Origin: Ilex aquifolium
Taxonomy: Eukaryota > Streptophyta > Magnoliopsida > Aquifoliales > Aquifoliaceae
Direction: 5' to 3'
DNA length: 64,000 nucleotides
NCBI GenBank assembly: GCA_951799425.1
Contig: OX637394.1
Coordinates: forward strand, 37,713,001 to 37,777,000
Shown: positions 37,873 to 49,993 of the stretch, piece after piece
Layout: the number at the start of each line of letters is the position of its first letter
How positions within the stretch are numbered: position 1 is the first letter of the stretch
Position numbers and translations under genes: made by a program
Notes under the pieces: model-generated
Seen by the model: the letters and a program-made list of their open reading frames with translations, nothing else
The model's database searches: none
Told to the model about the DNA's origin: nothing

Positions 37873-38820
37873 ACTAATAAATTTTGTTTTGTTTTGTTTT
37901 TGATTAAGAATGAATAATGTATAGGGGAAGGGTAAAAATTGAGTCATGTGATTCGTTTTCTGATGGTGTAATAAGAATTGCAATATTTGAAGTGTTATGT
38001 AAAAATATTATAATTGTATGCGTTTAAAGAGTTAATTTTCCCCACATCATTTGAAAGATGATTTTTTTTTTTATATTTCTCCCTACCTCAAAACTCTTCT
38101 TCTCTTTCTTATGTCTATTGTATAAAAATTGAGATGTTCATGAATTTTTTAAACTCATTTAAGTCTATTTATTTGTATAATGAATCTAGTCAAGACTAAT
38201 TTTAAAACATGTTTGATAAATGAATTGAATTTGAAAAATGCCTTGGTTAGATCATTATCTTCTTGAATAGGGTTGCTAATTAAATCAAGTTTATCAAACT
38301 TTAATATGTTCAAGCTCTAATCGGTTGTTACTAGTTGATCTCAAGCTCTAGTCGAGTTCAATTGCCAAGTTTATATTTTTTTAAACTCGACTCAATATGA
38401 GCTTTACAAGCAAATTTGAGTCAAAATCGAACTAAATTTATTTGTATAATTTGTTAAAGTAATGTTAATCATAGAGCTTAATGATCAATCATAAGATCAT
38501 CATTTTCTCAACAGTATCTCTCAAACATGAATACCAAACATTGGGATCCGACTACGGTACTCACATTGAGTTTTTCGGTATCATACCGAAAAATTAATGT
38601 GGGATGTTGATGGGGCTGCCAATTAATAGGAACCGTTAATCAAGTTGTACTTTTATTTTTTACATTTTTCAATGTGGTAATCAGTTACCTTATAAATTGG
38701 TAATGGTTAAAAAATTATATATATTAAAATAGTACATATGAAAAATACAATACAATTAATTTTGTCAAATAGTACAAGTTAAATCAGTACAATCCAAAAT
38801 TTATATCACAATATTGATTA
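37873..38820. other. AT-rich intergenic with a 23-bp palindrome
   Basis: 38571-38593 is a perfect palindrome (TTTTTCGGTAT-C-ATACCGAAAAA). Around 38270-38440 are diverged AAGCTC / GAGTC motifs resembling the MITE at 33989. No gene is supported. Confidence 0.55.
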
Positions 38821-39304
38821 GAGTTGCAACAATTTAAAGTCATATTTACAACTTATGTGGGTAACGGTACTACAAAGTTTGTGGGTTAATTTACGACAAA
38901 AATATGTTAAGTTACAGCTATTGTGGATGAATTTATAGTAACTTTGATAAAATTACAATAATTAAGGGTACATTTACTACAGTTTAAGATTAAGTTACAA
39001 GAGTGTAGACCAAACTTACTACTGTATTAGTTAAAGTTACAATATATGTTGGTAATATTACAAACTTAAAGGTGAATGTACATCAACGATGGTATCCTTA
39101 CCCTAAATGGTGGTAAATTCGCTCTAAATAATAATAACATCATCCAAAATCATCATAATATTACACTAAAAGTTGTAATATCGCCTCTAACAGTGATAAC
39201 ATTATTCCAAACAGTAGTAAAATTACTCGAAAAGTGGTAATTTCACCTTAAATTATGGTAAATTCACACAAATCATTGTAATAGCATCCCAAACGATGGT
39301 ATTT
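38821..39304 (+). repeat. Degenerate minisatellite, TTAC/GTAA-rich
   Basis: Loosely periodic units around TAAATTTAC, ACAATTGTGG and GGTAATATTAC, about 24 bp each, precede the inverted minisatellite. They are related in style to 42350-42909 and 53522-55530. Confidence 0.7.
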
Positions 39305-40690
39305 TTGATCAAATTAAAATTTAATTCATCAAATTAACATTCAAATTCAGCAAATCAACGTTCAAATTCATTAACTTAATATTTAATTCATCAAATTAAT
39401 ACCAAATTAACATCGAATTCATCCAACTAACATTAAAATTCATTAAATTAATATTCAATTTCATCAAATTAACATTCAGTTCATCCAATTAATTTTCAAT
39501 TTCATCAAATTAACATTCAGTTCATCCAATTAATATTCAAATTTGTCCAATTAACATTCAATTTCTCAAATTAATATACAAAATCATCCAATAAACATTC
39601 AATTCATCAAATCAACACCAAAGTACCATGCAGTTTCATCAAATTAACATTCAATTCATCTAATTGATATCAAATTAACATTCAAATTCATCTAATTAGC
39701 ATTAAATTCATTCAATTTTATCCAATTAACATTCAATTTATCACATTAACAATAAATTACATTCAATTCATCAAATTAACACAAACTTATCAATCAATTC
39801 ATCAAATTAACATTCAAATTCAACTGATGAAGAATAAATTTATTAAATTAACATTCAGTTTGATCCAATTAATATTCAAAATTCTTTAATTAATAATCAA
39901 TTCATCAAATTAACATCTAAAATCATCAAATAAATATTCAATCATTAATGTTATTAGGACATAATTGATCCACAATAATTGACAATCAGTTTTATCTAAT
40001 TAACATTCAATTTATTAAATTAACATTCAAATTCAACTGACTAACATCAAATTCAAAAAATTAACATCCAAATTTACCCAATTAATATTCAATTGATCAA
40101 ATTAAACCAAATTAACATTCAATTCATCCAATTTATATTCGAATTCATCTCATTATCACTCAATTCTTGAAATTAAACTCCAAAATCATCTAATAAATAT
40201 TCAATTCGTCAAATTAACATTCATTCATCAACTTAAAATCAAATTAACCCACATATTAATTTAATTAGCATTCAATTTATCATATTAATAATAAATTATA
40301 ACTCAAATTCATCAAATTAACACAATTTCATTTAGTTAACATTAAATTCATCAAATTAATACAAAATTAAAATTAAATTTATCAAATTAAAAAAAAAAGT
40401 TAACTAGTTATCATTAACTTCATCAAATCAACATCCAAATTAATATTCAATTTAATCCGATTAATATTAAATTCATCAAATTAACACTAATTTAACATTT
40501 AACTCATCCAATTTATATTCAATTCATACAATTAACATTTAGTTGATCAAATTAACGTCCAAAATCATCCAATAAGTATCAAATTAACATTCAATTCGTT
40601 AAATTGACAATAAATTAACATCCAAATTCATATAATTATCATTCAATTCATCAAATTAATATTTAGTTTCATTCAATTAGCAAAGTTGAA
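39305..40690 (+). repeat. Minisatellite, left arm (ATTCATCAAATTAACATTCA unit)
   Basis: Dozens of diverged ~21-bp units of the form ATTCATCAAATTAACATTCA fill 1.4 kb. Orientation is constant throughout and flips at about 40690. No ORF of note. Confidence 0.9.
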
Positions 40691-42340
40691 GATGGATTTG
40701 ATGTTAATTTCATAAAATTAAATTTTAAATTAATGAAATTAAATCAAATTTTGGTGTCGATATAATGAGTTGGATCTCAATTGGATTAAATTGAATGTTA
40801 AATTAATGAATTTTAATGTTAATTTGATAAAATTCATTATGAAATTTAATGAATTGAATAAATTTAAATGTTAAATTCATAATTTTTATTGTTCATTTAA
40901 TAAAATTCACAATCAATTTGGTGTTCATTTGATTAAATGAATTTTAATAAATAAATTTGAAGGTGAATTTGATGTTAATTTGATGAAATTGACGATAAAT
41001 TTGGTGTTGATTTATGAATTGGATTTCATATGGATGAAATTTAATGTTAAATTCATGAATTTTGAATTGATAAGATTGAAGGTTAATTTTGTATTAATTT
41101 AATGAATTAGATGAAATTAAATTTTAAATTTAGGAATTTTATTGTTAATTTTGTACAATAGACGATCAATTTGGTGTTAATTTGATAAAATTGAATTTAA
41201 TACATAAAATTAAAGATGAATTTGGTGTTAATTTGAATTGATGAAATCAAATGTTAATTTGATGTTGATTTAATGAAATTAAAAAAATTGGATGAAATTG
41301 AATGTTAAATTCAAGGAATTTCATTGTTAATTTGGTAAAATTGACAGTCAATTTGGTCTTGATTTGATGAAATTGAATTTTAATAAATAAAATTGAAGGT
41401 GAATTTGGTGTTAATTTGATGAGACAAAATTCTAAATTGATGAAATTAAATGTTAATTTGAGTTTAATTTGATGAATTGAATCTCAATTGGGTTAAAGTA
41501 AACATTGAATTCAGGAATTTTAATATTAATTTAACAAAATAGGTGATCAATTTCGTGCTAATGTGATTTTTTTATTAATTTGGTGAAAGTAAATTTTGAA
41601 TTTGGAAATTGAATATTTATTCGATACTAATTAGATGAATTCGAATGTTGCAATCTTTTGGTGTTGCTAGCACCATTTGGAATATAGAAAAAGTTAATAT
41701 TATTATTTTTTATCTCCAAAATGTTTACGATCTATCGCAATGTTATTGTAGTCTCCCCCAAAAGTAGTTTCCTCACCCAAATTTGGTGAAGTTGAATGTT
41801 AAATTATTGAATGTTAATGTTAATTTAATAAAATTGGTGTTAATTTGGTCAAATTAAATTTTAATACATAAAATTGAAGGTAAATTTGATGTTAATTTGA
41901 TAAAACTGAAATTTAAATTGATGAAATTGAATGTTAATTTAGGGTTAATTTGATGGATTGGATCTCAATTGCATGAAAGTAAACATTAAATTCATGAATT
42001 TAATGTTTATTTAATAAAATTGGTGGTCAATTTGGTGTTAATTTTATGAAATCAAATTTTAATAAATAAAATTAAAGGTATTTTTTTTATTAATTTGGTT
42101 AAAGTGAATTTTAAATTGACGAAATTGAATGTTTATTCGGTTTTAATTTGATAAAATAAAGTATTAATTAGATTAATTCGAATGTTGTAACTTTTTGGTG
42201 TTGCTAAAACTATTTTGAATATATCAATTTTTTTTTATCTCCAAAATATTTACAATCTATCCCAAGAACTTGGGATTTATTGCAAGGTTGTAGTAGTCTC
42301 CCCCAGAAGTGGTTTCCTCATCCAAATTTGGTAACTTATT
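40691..42340 (-). repeat. Minisatellite, right arm in inverted orientation with higher-order structure
   Basis: The same basic unit appears as its reverse complement (TGAATGTTAATTTGATGAAT). A higher-order period of roughly 200-245 bp is marked by recurring AATAAATAAAATTGAAGGTG-like blocks near 40945, 41190, 41385, 41865 and 42060. A larger block is duplicated: 41170-41790 resembles 41790-42340, both ending in CTCCCCCA(A/G)AAGT(A/G)GTTTCCTC. Confidence 0.85.
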
Positions 42341-42349
42341 GAAAAACAG

Positions 42350-42909
42350 TAAGTTTGGGATCGATCACAAATGTCTATGATCGATAACAAGGTCACTGAA
42401 GTAAAATTTAGCAAAATTGTGGACAATTTACCACAATTAAAGGCATATTTACCATCTTTGAGGGTCAGTTTACAACAATTGTGGATAAATTTACAAGTTT
42501 AACCTCCATAATGATTAATATTATATTACGACTGTTTTGGTTAATATTACGACAATTCTGGGTAACAGTACGAGAATTAAGGGTAAATTTACGACAGAAA
42601 GAGGTTAAGTTAAAATCATGGTGGATAAATTTACCACAATTGGAGAAAGGTTATAACATCAAAGGAAAAATTTACTATAGTTCAGGGTTAAATATAACGT
42701 TAAGGATATATTAAGGATATAACGTTCAGGAATTTACCACCATATTGATTATATTTAATACTGTTAAGGATAGTATTACTACCATTGTGGTAAGATTTAT
42801 GATAACAGTGAACAATTTATCAGAATTGAAGATATATTTGCCACATTTGAGTGTGACTTTATCGCAATTGTCGATAAATTTACACGTTTATAGGAGAATT
42901 TATATCTGT
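42350..42909 (+). repeat. Higher-order tandem repeat, copy 1 (left of the LTR)
   Basis: This carries the series TTGGTTAATATTACGAC, CTGGGTAACA(G/T)TACGAG, GAGGTTAAGTTAAAATCATG and CACAATTG(G/A)AGAAA, repeated in order at 53525, 54033 and 55018. Copy 1 is a little shorter than the ~500-bp norm and is cut at 42909 by the LTR. Confidence 0.8.
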
Positions 42910-44621
42910 TGTAAAACTCAAAAATTTTAAAATTTTATTAAAAACGACAAAATGGTAATTAGCCATTACGAGACAGGTTTTCTCTTAGAACTCAGATGAC
43001 GAAACGGACCTCACCGTTGGATTCGTCTCGCGAAATCTAAGCTACCCAATCAATTTTCGTCGAATTCTGAGACAGTCGAATTTTTTGTGTTTTACAAAGC
43101 GATCGGGAGTCACACGACTAAAATGAATGCGATTAGATTTTATTCGCAAAATTCAGGAAATAAATTATAGTTAGTTCAATAAAAATGTACTAAACTTGAA
43201 CTAAGACGAGATTTAATTGATTCATGATCAAATTGGACCAACCAAAAGAGGCGCGTGTGGCGCGTTGTGAGCCAAGTAATTGGGAAGTATAAAAAGAAAA
43301 TAAAATCATATTTTCTTTCCCATTTTCAATCAAGAAATTCTGGAAAGAGTGAGGGAGAAAACCAAAATTCTCCAACCTTTCTCCGATCTACGGCAATCCG
43401 ATCGTTGGATCTATTTGGGACAAGAACAAAGGTTGTTCTACGCGATAAGAGTTATGCATTCATACCAAAGATCGCGGGTTTCGCCACAATCTCGAAGACG
43501 TGGAAGCTTGATTTAGGTCTCTTGGAGCTTCTTCTACGCTTATACATGCTATAAAAGATAGAGTTCCTTTCTAAACAGATTAATTTTCAACCTAGGGTTG
43601 AGATATGAAATGGGTGGGGTGTTTGAGATGAAATCTCATGTATAACACATGCCTAGGGTGTTAGAAAATGGAAATGAGAATGAGAATATGTTTAAACCAA
43701 GTCTTGCATGATTGTGTGTGGATGAAATTGCTTGGTTGTGAATTTCATGAGCAATGTGTTGTTTGAGCATGCTATATGTTTACATTTATGCCTTGTATGT
43801 GTTTTGATAAAATGCATACGGTTAGTTATGTGTGTTATGTGTATAGAATATGCTATAACATGCTTGGTGGTATTTGTAGATTATGATTATATGTTTTATG
43901 ATATAATTGACGATTGAGAAATTTGGGAGTGTTGGTAAACATTTGGATATGTTCATAATATGCTCATGATCAGGGGTGATTTAAGACAATTTGGGGCCTA
44001 AAATGGTACCTTTAAATGAGGCCTTCTATGTTTAGTATTAATATTTTTTAGTTAAAATTATTTTTTCTTGCTTTTTGAGTTGTAAAAGTACTAATTAAGT
44101 TTTTATATTCAAGTTTTGCTATCATATCTTTTTCAATTGATAGTATCGCTAATTCAGTTAATCTTTTTTGTGACATAGTCGATCTTAAGTAAGATTTTAT
44201 CAATTTTAATTTTGAAAAGCTTATTTTCGCAGAAGCAACTGTTACATGAATTATTAATAATATTTTGTAAGCAATACATGCATTTGGAAAAGAATCTAAC
44301 TTTTTTATATAATTTACTATCTCAATTGGAGTGTTTTTCTTTCGTTTGTAAAATTTCTTTTACAACATTTAGTTCTAAATATAAATCTAAGCCATCAATG
44401 CCAGAAAAATTTTCATGTTTTAAGAAACATTAGAGATCCAAACAATATTGTTTTAAATTATCATCGGTCACTGATTTAATTTTTTTAAGTTAAATAAAAA
44501 ACTAAAAATATTTTCGTACTTTTGTAACTATTCAAATTTATTCTTTAGTGAAGAAATAACTTGATTAATTATATATGTAAAATAGTCAATTCGAAAAGAT
44601 TCTTCAATAGATTGTGTTACT

Positions 44622-45745
44622 CTTTTTTTTTTGGGAACCTCGACAGTACGAGGGAGTTTTATTGATTTAAAATTAAATTACACCTAGCTAGGGGGGACGT
44701 ACGTACCTTACCCTTTGATGTAATCTAATTACAATAAAATAAGGAATTAAAATTCTAATGCATGATTTACAAGGAAATTTCTAAAAAGCATAAGCTAGGA
44801 AACATGATTTATTAAAATCCCATTTGATTGGATGCTTTAGAAGAAAGCACCAGACCGTTGTATTGAGGCCAGCTGAATGACTCCAGCTGTTTGAGACCAG
44901 TTGAAGGAATGCTCCAGCTGCAGCAAAAAACTCCAGCTGAAGCAGAGGCCTTAGACAGCAGCTGTGAAGCAGTCCAGTTGAAGCGGCTGAACAGAGAGTC
45001 CAGCTGAAACAGTTGAACAGGCAATCTAGTTAAAGCAGTTGAAGCAGTCCAACCGAAAGAAAACCCCAGTTGTGAGAAGGATTGCGTGAACAGTGGCGTG
45101 AACAGAGACGTGACAGTCCAGAAATCCTGAAAGACTTCTTGAAAGCACTAATAAAATGAATAAAAATGAGTGCAGTTCCTTTCATGCTAATCTGACATGG
45201 AGGGAACCTGTGCCTATCCCATTGAGGATGTTTTAGTACGCAGTGACCTGATCTGACGCTGATCTTGTAGCAGAAGAAGCCTAGTTAGAACAGGAAGCTG
45301 AGTAGAAGAGGTATAGGACAAATATACCTTATCCAAAACCCCTTTGGTGGCCAAAGAATCTGCTACTGCATCACCTTCTCTAAATGTGTGACCGATCCGA
45401 AAAGAAAATCTGCTAAGCAATGAACCAAGCTGATTATAAAGAGACCAATACTTCCATGAAGACGTTGAACGCTGCTTAATCATATCAACAAGGATTTGTG
45501 AATCAACTTCAATAATCAACGGATAAACTTCTAGTCCAAAGTCCATGATTACCTTTAAGCCATCTATCAATGCCCTTATTTCAGATTCCATACTTGTACA
45601 TATGCCATAATAGTAAGAGCCCGCCAAGATCATTTTACCCCACTGATTTCTCAACACCACACCTCCTCATGAATACCCTGGATTACCTTTAGATGCACCA
45701 TCAGAGTTGAGCTTCAACATACCCTCTATAGGAAACTCCCATTTA
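44622..45745 (-). mobile_element. 5'-truncated LINE with RNase H domain, inserted in the hAT transposase
   Basis: A T run at 44623-44632 marks the poly(A) tail of a minus-strand LINE. Upstream (45215-45730) is a plant LINE C-terminal RNase H domain: MLKLNSDGASKGNPGYS, GKMILAGSYYYG, ESEIRALIDGLKV, IEVDSQILVDMI and HTFREGDAVADSLA, with one in-frame TGA at the GYS/GGVV junction. The 5' end (~45745) falls where the hAT reading gives way to LINE residues. About 1.1 kb remains; the reverse transcriptase is gone. Its 3' UTR holds CAGCTG-type repeats. No clear target duplication was found. Confidence 0.85.
44820..45070 (+). repeat. CAGCTG/CAGTTG-rich repeats in the LINE 3' UTR
   Basis: Six CAGCTG palindromes and several CAGTTGAA variants recur at roughly 20-30-bp spacing (TCCAGCTGAAGCAG-like unit). 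The ORF over it is a by-product. Confidence 0.75.
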
Positions 45746-47590
45746 CGAACTATACGTTTTTCATGAAATATATGTTCTATACTCATTTCACATGCAATCT
45801 CTTTAGATGAAATCATAGTATTTGTAAATCTACTTTCCCTATATTTTTCAAAAAAAGAAATGAGACATTTTAATTGATCTATAGCAATATCAATAGGCAT
45901 GTCTTTTGATTGTAAATATTTACTAACTAAGTTGACGGAAAATAAAATAGAATACCAAATAGTCATGTCCAATAAGAACTCAAAATTCTCAATCTCGTAT
46001 GTTGCTAAACAATTAGCTTCACTTCTTGTTTTAGGATTTTCACTAGTTTTCTCTAATTACAATAATGCATATCTTATTCTTGAAGCTTGAAATCTTATTG
46101 CTTTAACACTTTCAACACGACTTTCCCAACGTGTTTATGACAATGACTTAAGAGTTAAACCTTGAATATTATCTTGTAAAATTTTTCATCATTTTGTGGA
46201 AGAGGAAAATAATGAATATATACGTTGTACTATTCCAAAAAATGATATAGTATTGGGACAAGAGTTAGTCATACCACAAAGTATTAGGTTTAAATTATGA
46301 CAACCACATGGTGTGTAAACGACACTAGGATTTATATTGAGAAGTCTTTTTTATACGCCTTGATGTTTTCCTTTTATATTAGATTCATTATCATATCCTT
46401 GTCCTCGTACATCATTAAAATCTAGTTCAAGATTACTTATTACATCTATAAGTTTATCAAATAAACCTTTCCACTCATATCATCTATTTTAATAAACTCC
46501 AAAAAATATTTTTCTATTTTTATTGGACTTGTTGTAATATCTACGCATCGTAATATGAAAGATATTTGTTCTTGATGACTTGCATCGGGAGTACACTCAA
46601 ATATGATTGAATAATATTTTACTTCTTTAACTTTTTTAATAATATTGCTTCTTACTTCATTTACTAACAAATTTATCAATTCATTTTTTATGTTATGTCC
46701 AAGATAATGGTTATGAATTCTATCTTGTTGAATACGACGAACGTGTTCTTATATTATCGAATCAAATTCCACAATCATTTCAATTAATTCTAAATTATTA
46801 TATCTAATTGGACAATTTTTTAGTAATAAATCTCTTAATTTTGTATCAATATTTTTCCATTGACTTGGATTATAAATATTTATATGACTATAATCACTTG
46901 TTTCATTAAGATTTTGATTGTGTTCTATTTCGTTATCTTTTATTTGACTATTTTCTTTTTTAATATTTTCTATTTCATTATCTTCTATTTTATTTTCTTT
47001 TGTTTCAATATTTTCTATTTGAATATTTTTTATTTCATTATCTTCTATTTTATTATCTTTTATTTTAATATTTTCTATTTCAATATTTTTTATTTTATTC
47101 TCTTCTATTCATTATCTACTTGTTCATTTTCAAAATTTTCATCTAAATTTTTTGTTACTAGTAACAAATTGTTCAAGAGATCCTTTTTGAGATTCTATTA
47201 GTTGGTCCATATTTTTTTTTTTAATTTTTGTATCCACTTGGTTTTCTTTTAGGTGTCGTATTATTAATATATTATAGCTATATAACAACCAAACAAACAC
47301 AAATAAACACAAACAAACACAATATATAATATAGTTAAACTATGTAACAAAACCTTGAATTTAAGACATAATTTTTTCCCCAGAAAGTAAAAAGAAAGCA
47401 AAGAACACAAAAAAATTTAAAATTATGAAACAATAGAACCTTAGATCGTCTCAGATGTTGATTTTTGGTTCTAAACCATGTCCCTTATGTTGCAATGGAG
47501 TCGACAATGGATCATGGATGGTCTCAAACTCTCTGATGTTAAAATGAAGACTTTGTTATGGCATTACTATGAGAGCATTATCGTGAGAGC

Positions 47591-47648
<58 letters not shown>

Positions 47649-48103
47649 GTGGCAGCTTTTGAGTGTAATGATTTGACTTTTGAATTTTTTTTAGTTTGAT
47701 GTGACTTTTTAGTTCAATTTTTTTTTTACTGTTAAATTTTTTTTTTGGATATTTAATATTTGAATTGGACTATGGGCCTTAAATAATTGATTAGACTTAT
47801 ATTTTTATAAGAGATTTTTTACATGGGCTATTTTATGGTATTTAAAAAAGTGAAAATTTGGGTTGAGTCATTCTAGATGGACTTATAATGACTTGAGTCT
47901 GTCAAGGAAACTTATTTGGTAATAAGTTCGTTTTTTATCTTACTAATAAGTACTTAAGTCCACTATTTTTTTAAATCCCAAAAATACCCTTAACTGTTTG
48001 TTCAATTATAGAAACCTTAAAGACCTTGAAAGTAATTTTAAATTAATTTCTTAAATTTGAAATTGTTATCCCTTAATTCACTCATAAATCGAAATTAAAA
48101 TTT

Positions 48104-48143
<40 letters not shown>

Positions 48144-48729
48144 GAAGAAGATCATCATTCAAGTACAACAAATATTTCTCATTAGATATCATTTCTTCCT
48201 CCATAGCATCAAAATTAGTAGGGGTTGGAACATCATTAACAACTACCAAATCTTCTACTGCGTTATGGTCATCATGAATTTCTATGTCGTTAGTTTTCGG
48301 AAAAAAAAAGTTGAAAAACTTGCTCAATGTGTTGTTAGTTTGATCCCCAATTTTATTTTTATTTTTTTGATAAATAATCCCCAATTTTTTTCAATATTTC
48401 ATGTAGCTACGTTTTTTGTTGATCATTTTCTAATTGACCATGTTACTATTTTTTATTGAGCATGTTATTTTATTTTTCAGTGTTACTTTTTTGGATGCTG
48501 AAGAATTGGAGGTTTTTTCTATGGTTATGAGTTTGAATGCTACTATTTTTATTTTCAATTTTTTTCAAAGTTCCATATTGCTATTTTTTTTTGTTGAGTA
48601 TGTTACTGTTTTTGTTAAGCATGTTACTATTTTTATTAAGTATGTTACTATTTTTGTTGAACATGTTATTATTGTTAATTTTTTTAAATATTAATATTGA
48701 ATTTTACTATTTTTTATCTTTAATGTTAC

Positions 48730-49950
48730 TATATATATATATAATAAAGTAGAACTGAGTTTGAATTTTAGAGACAAAGAGAGATCCAGATTATTTTGAG
48801 ACAAAACATAAACACATCTAACGGACAATGTAATCCCAACATAAAAGACGGTTCATATCATCTCAAAAATTTTGATCTAACGGTCTACAATGAGTACTGA
48901 ATTTTATTTTCCCTTCCAACAACGTTTCCTTTTTTAATTATCAAATCTTATCTTACTCTTTTCCCTTATCTCATACTAACTGATACAAAGACTCATATCT
49001 CTCATATAACGTTATCTTTCTATCTTATACTATAACTCTTTCTCTCTATCACCCGATACAATCTCCCTCATCTCTTCCATTTTTAAAAGTAAACTAAGTC
49101 TCCCGCCTTATCTCACCTAGCAACTCTCTCTCTCTTTCCCCTTATCTATAGACCGACACCGTCTTCCTCTCTCTCTCTCTCTCTCAAGTGTTGAAGAACA
49201 GTGCTGCCTTAGTAGAGTGTCGAAATAGATTCAAAATGGTACGTTCTCTCTACTCAATTGTTTGATTATATTTCGGTTCATTGTCATTGATCATTTTACA
49301 AAAATGCAATCTCTGCACTTATATATGGTTCATAGAATTTTTTTAGATCCTGGTTTGAAAATACATGAACCAGTATTTTCTGAGAGATATATTGTAGTTT
49401 GTTATCTAGATGTTGCACAACAGAGTGTACATATCTGCTTCTGTTTTATAATAATTCTGATTAGTGGAATCTACGATAATCTATCCTAAAAATAAAAAAG
49501 TGTTTTGTATGACTATTGTTCCAATCTAATCATACTCTTGACGCTTGATTCACTTATCTTATCAATTGATTGAAACAAAAAACTTGGAAAAAACGTAGAG
49601 GTGGTTTATAAATGTAGTTGTGGTATTAGAGAGTAATGTTTAAGATAGTTTGCATTAAGGTGGCCATTGTGTGTATATGTGCCCTATTCTCTCATACCCC
49701 TCTCTTTTCTCTTCTCTCTTCTCTTTCTGCAAGTCGGAGCTACCAAAGACCAGCCACCAAATAACAACCGGAGCCACCACCGAGGTATTCTTCGTATCCC
49801 TTCCCCTCTCTCTCTCCTTCCCTCACCTATCTGTTTCCCTTTCCCTCCCTTCCTTCCTCCCTCTTCCTACTTCTTAGCCCCCACCCACCTCCACGACAAC
49901 CACCTCCATCGAGCCCCCAAACCATCCCCTACGCTGCTCAGGTACATCTT

Positions 49951-49993
<43 letters not shown>

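Larger units (their letters stand above)
44048..47258 (-). pseudogene. hAT transposase (TTF-type zinc finger, DUF4371, hAT dimerisation), broken
   Basis: Read on the minus strand: an N-terminus with KRKPSGYKN and MDQLIESQKGSLEQFV (~47258-47150), then a repetitive Glu/Asn/Ile-rich stretch (47110-46930). Next comes the DUF4371 region: QWKNIDTKLRDLLLKN, NHYLGHNIKNELINLLVNEV and KEVKYYSIIFECTPDASHQE (~46860-46560), with ISFILRCVDITTSPI after it. The central part includes IDQLKCLISFFEKYRESRFT (~45870). After the LINE insertion the frame resumes with TQSIEESFRIDYF (~44620) and ends in the hAT dimerisation block SFPNACIAYKILLIIHVTVA followed by KLKLIKSYLRSTMSQKRLTE (~44300-44100). Several stops and frameshifts are present (for example TAA near 46755 and a run of stops at 44380-44470), besides the LINE. 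It is dead as a protein source. Confidence 0.88.

Noticed and set aside
39305-42340. CRISPR-like array
   Set aside because: Units are diverged, contiguous and without unique spacers; the setting is a plant nuclear genome.
42481-42930. Leu/Ile-rich plus-strand ORFs as possible membrane proteins
   Set aside because: They are translations of the AT-rich higher-order repeat; frames do not persist between repeat copies.
46860-47201. Phe/Ile-rich plus-strand ORF of 113 codons
   Set aside because: It is the complement of the hAT transposase N-terminal coding repeat on the minus strand.
48082-48384. 100-codon minus-strand ORF with Arg-Glu repeats
   Set aside because: Its tail is a translated CT microsatellite and the remainder shows no family resemblance.
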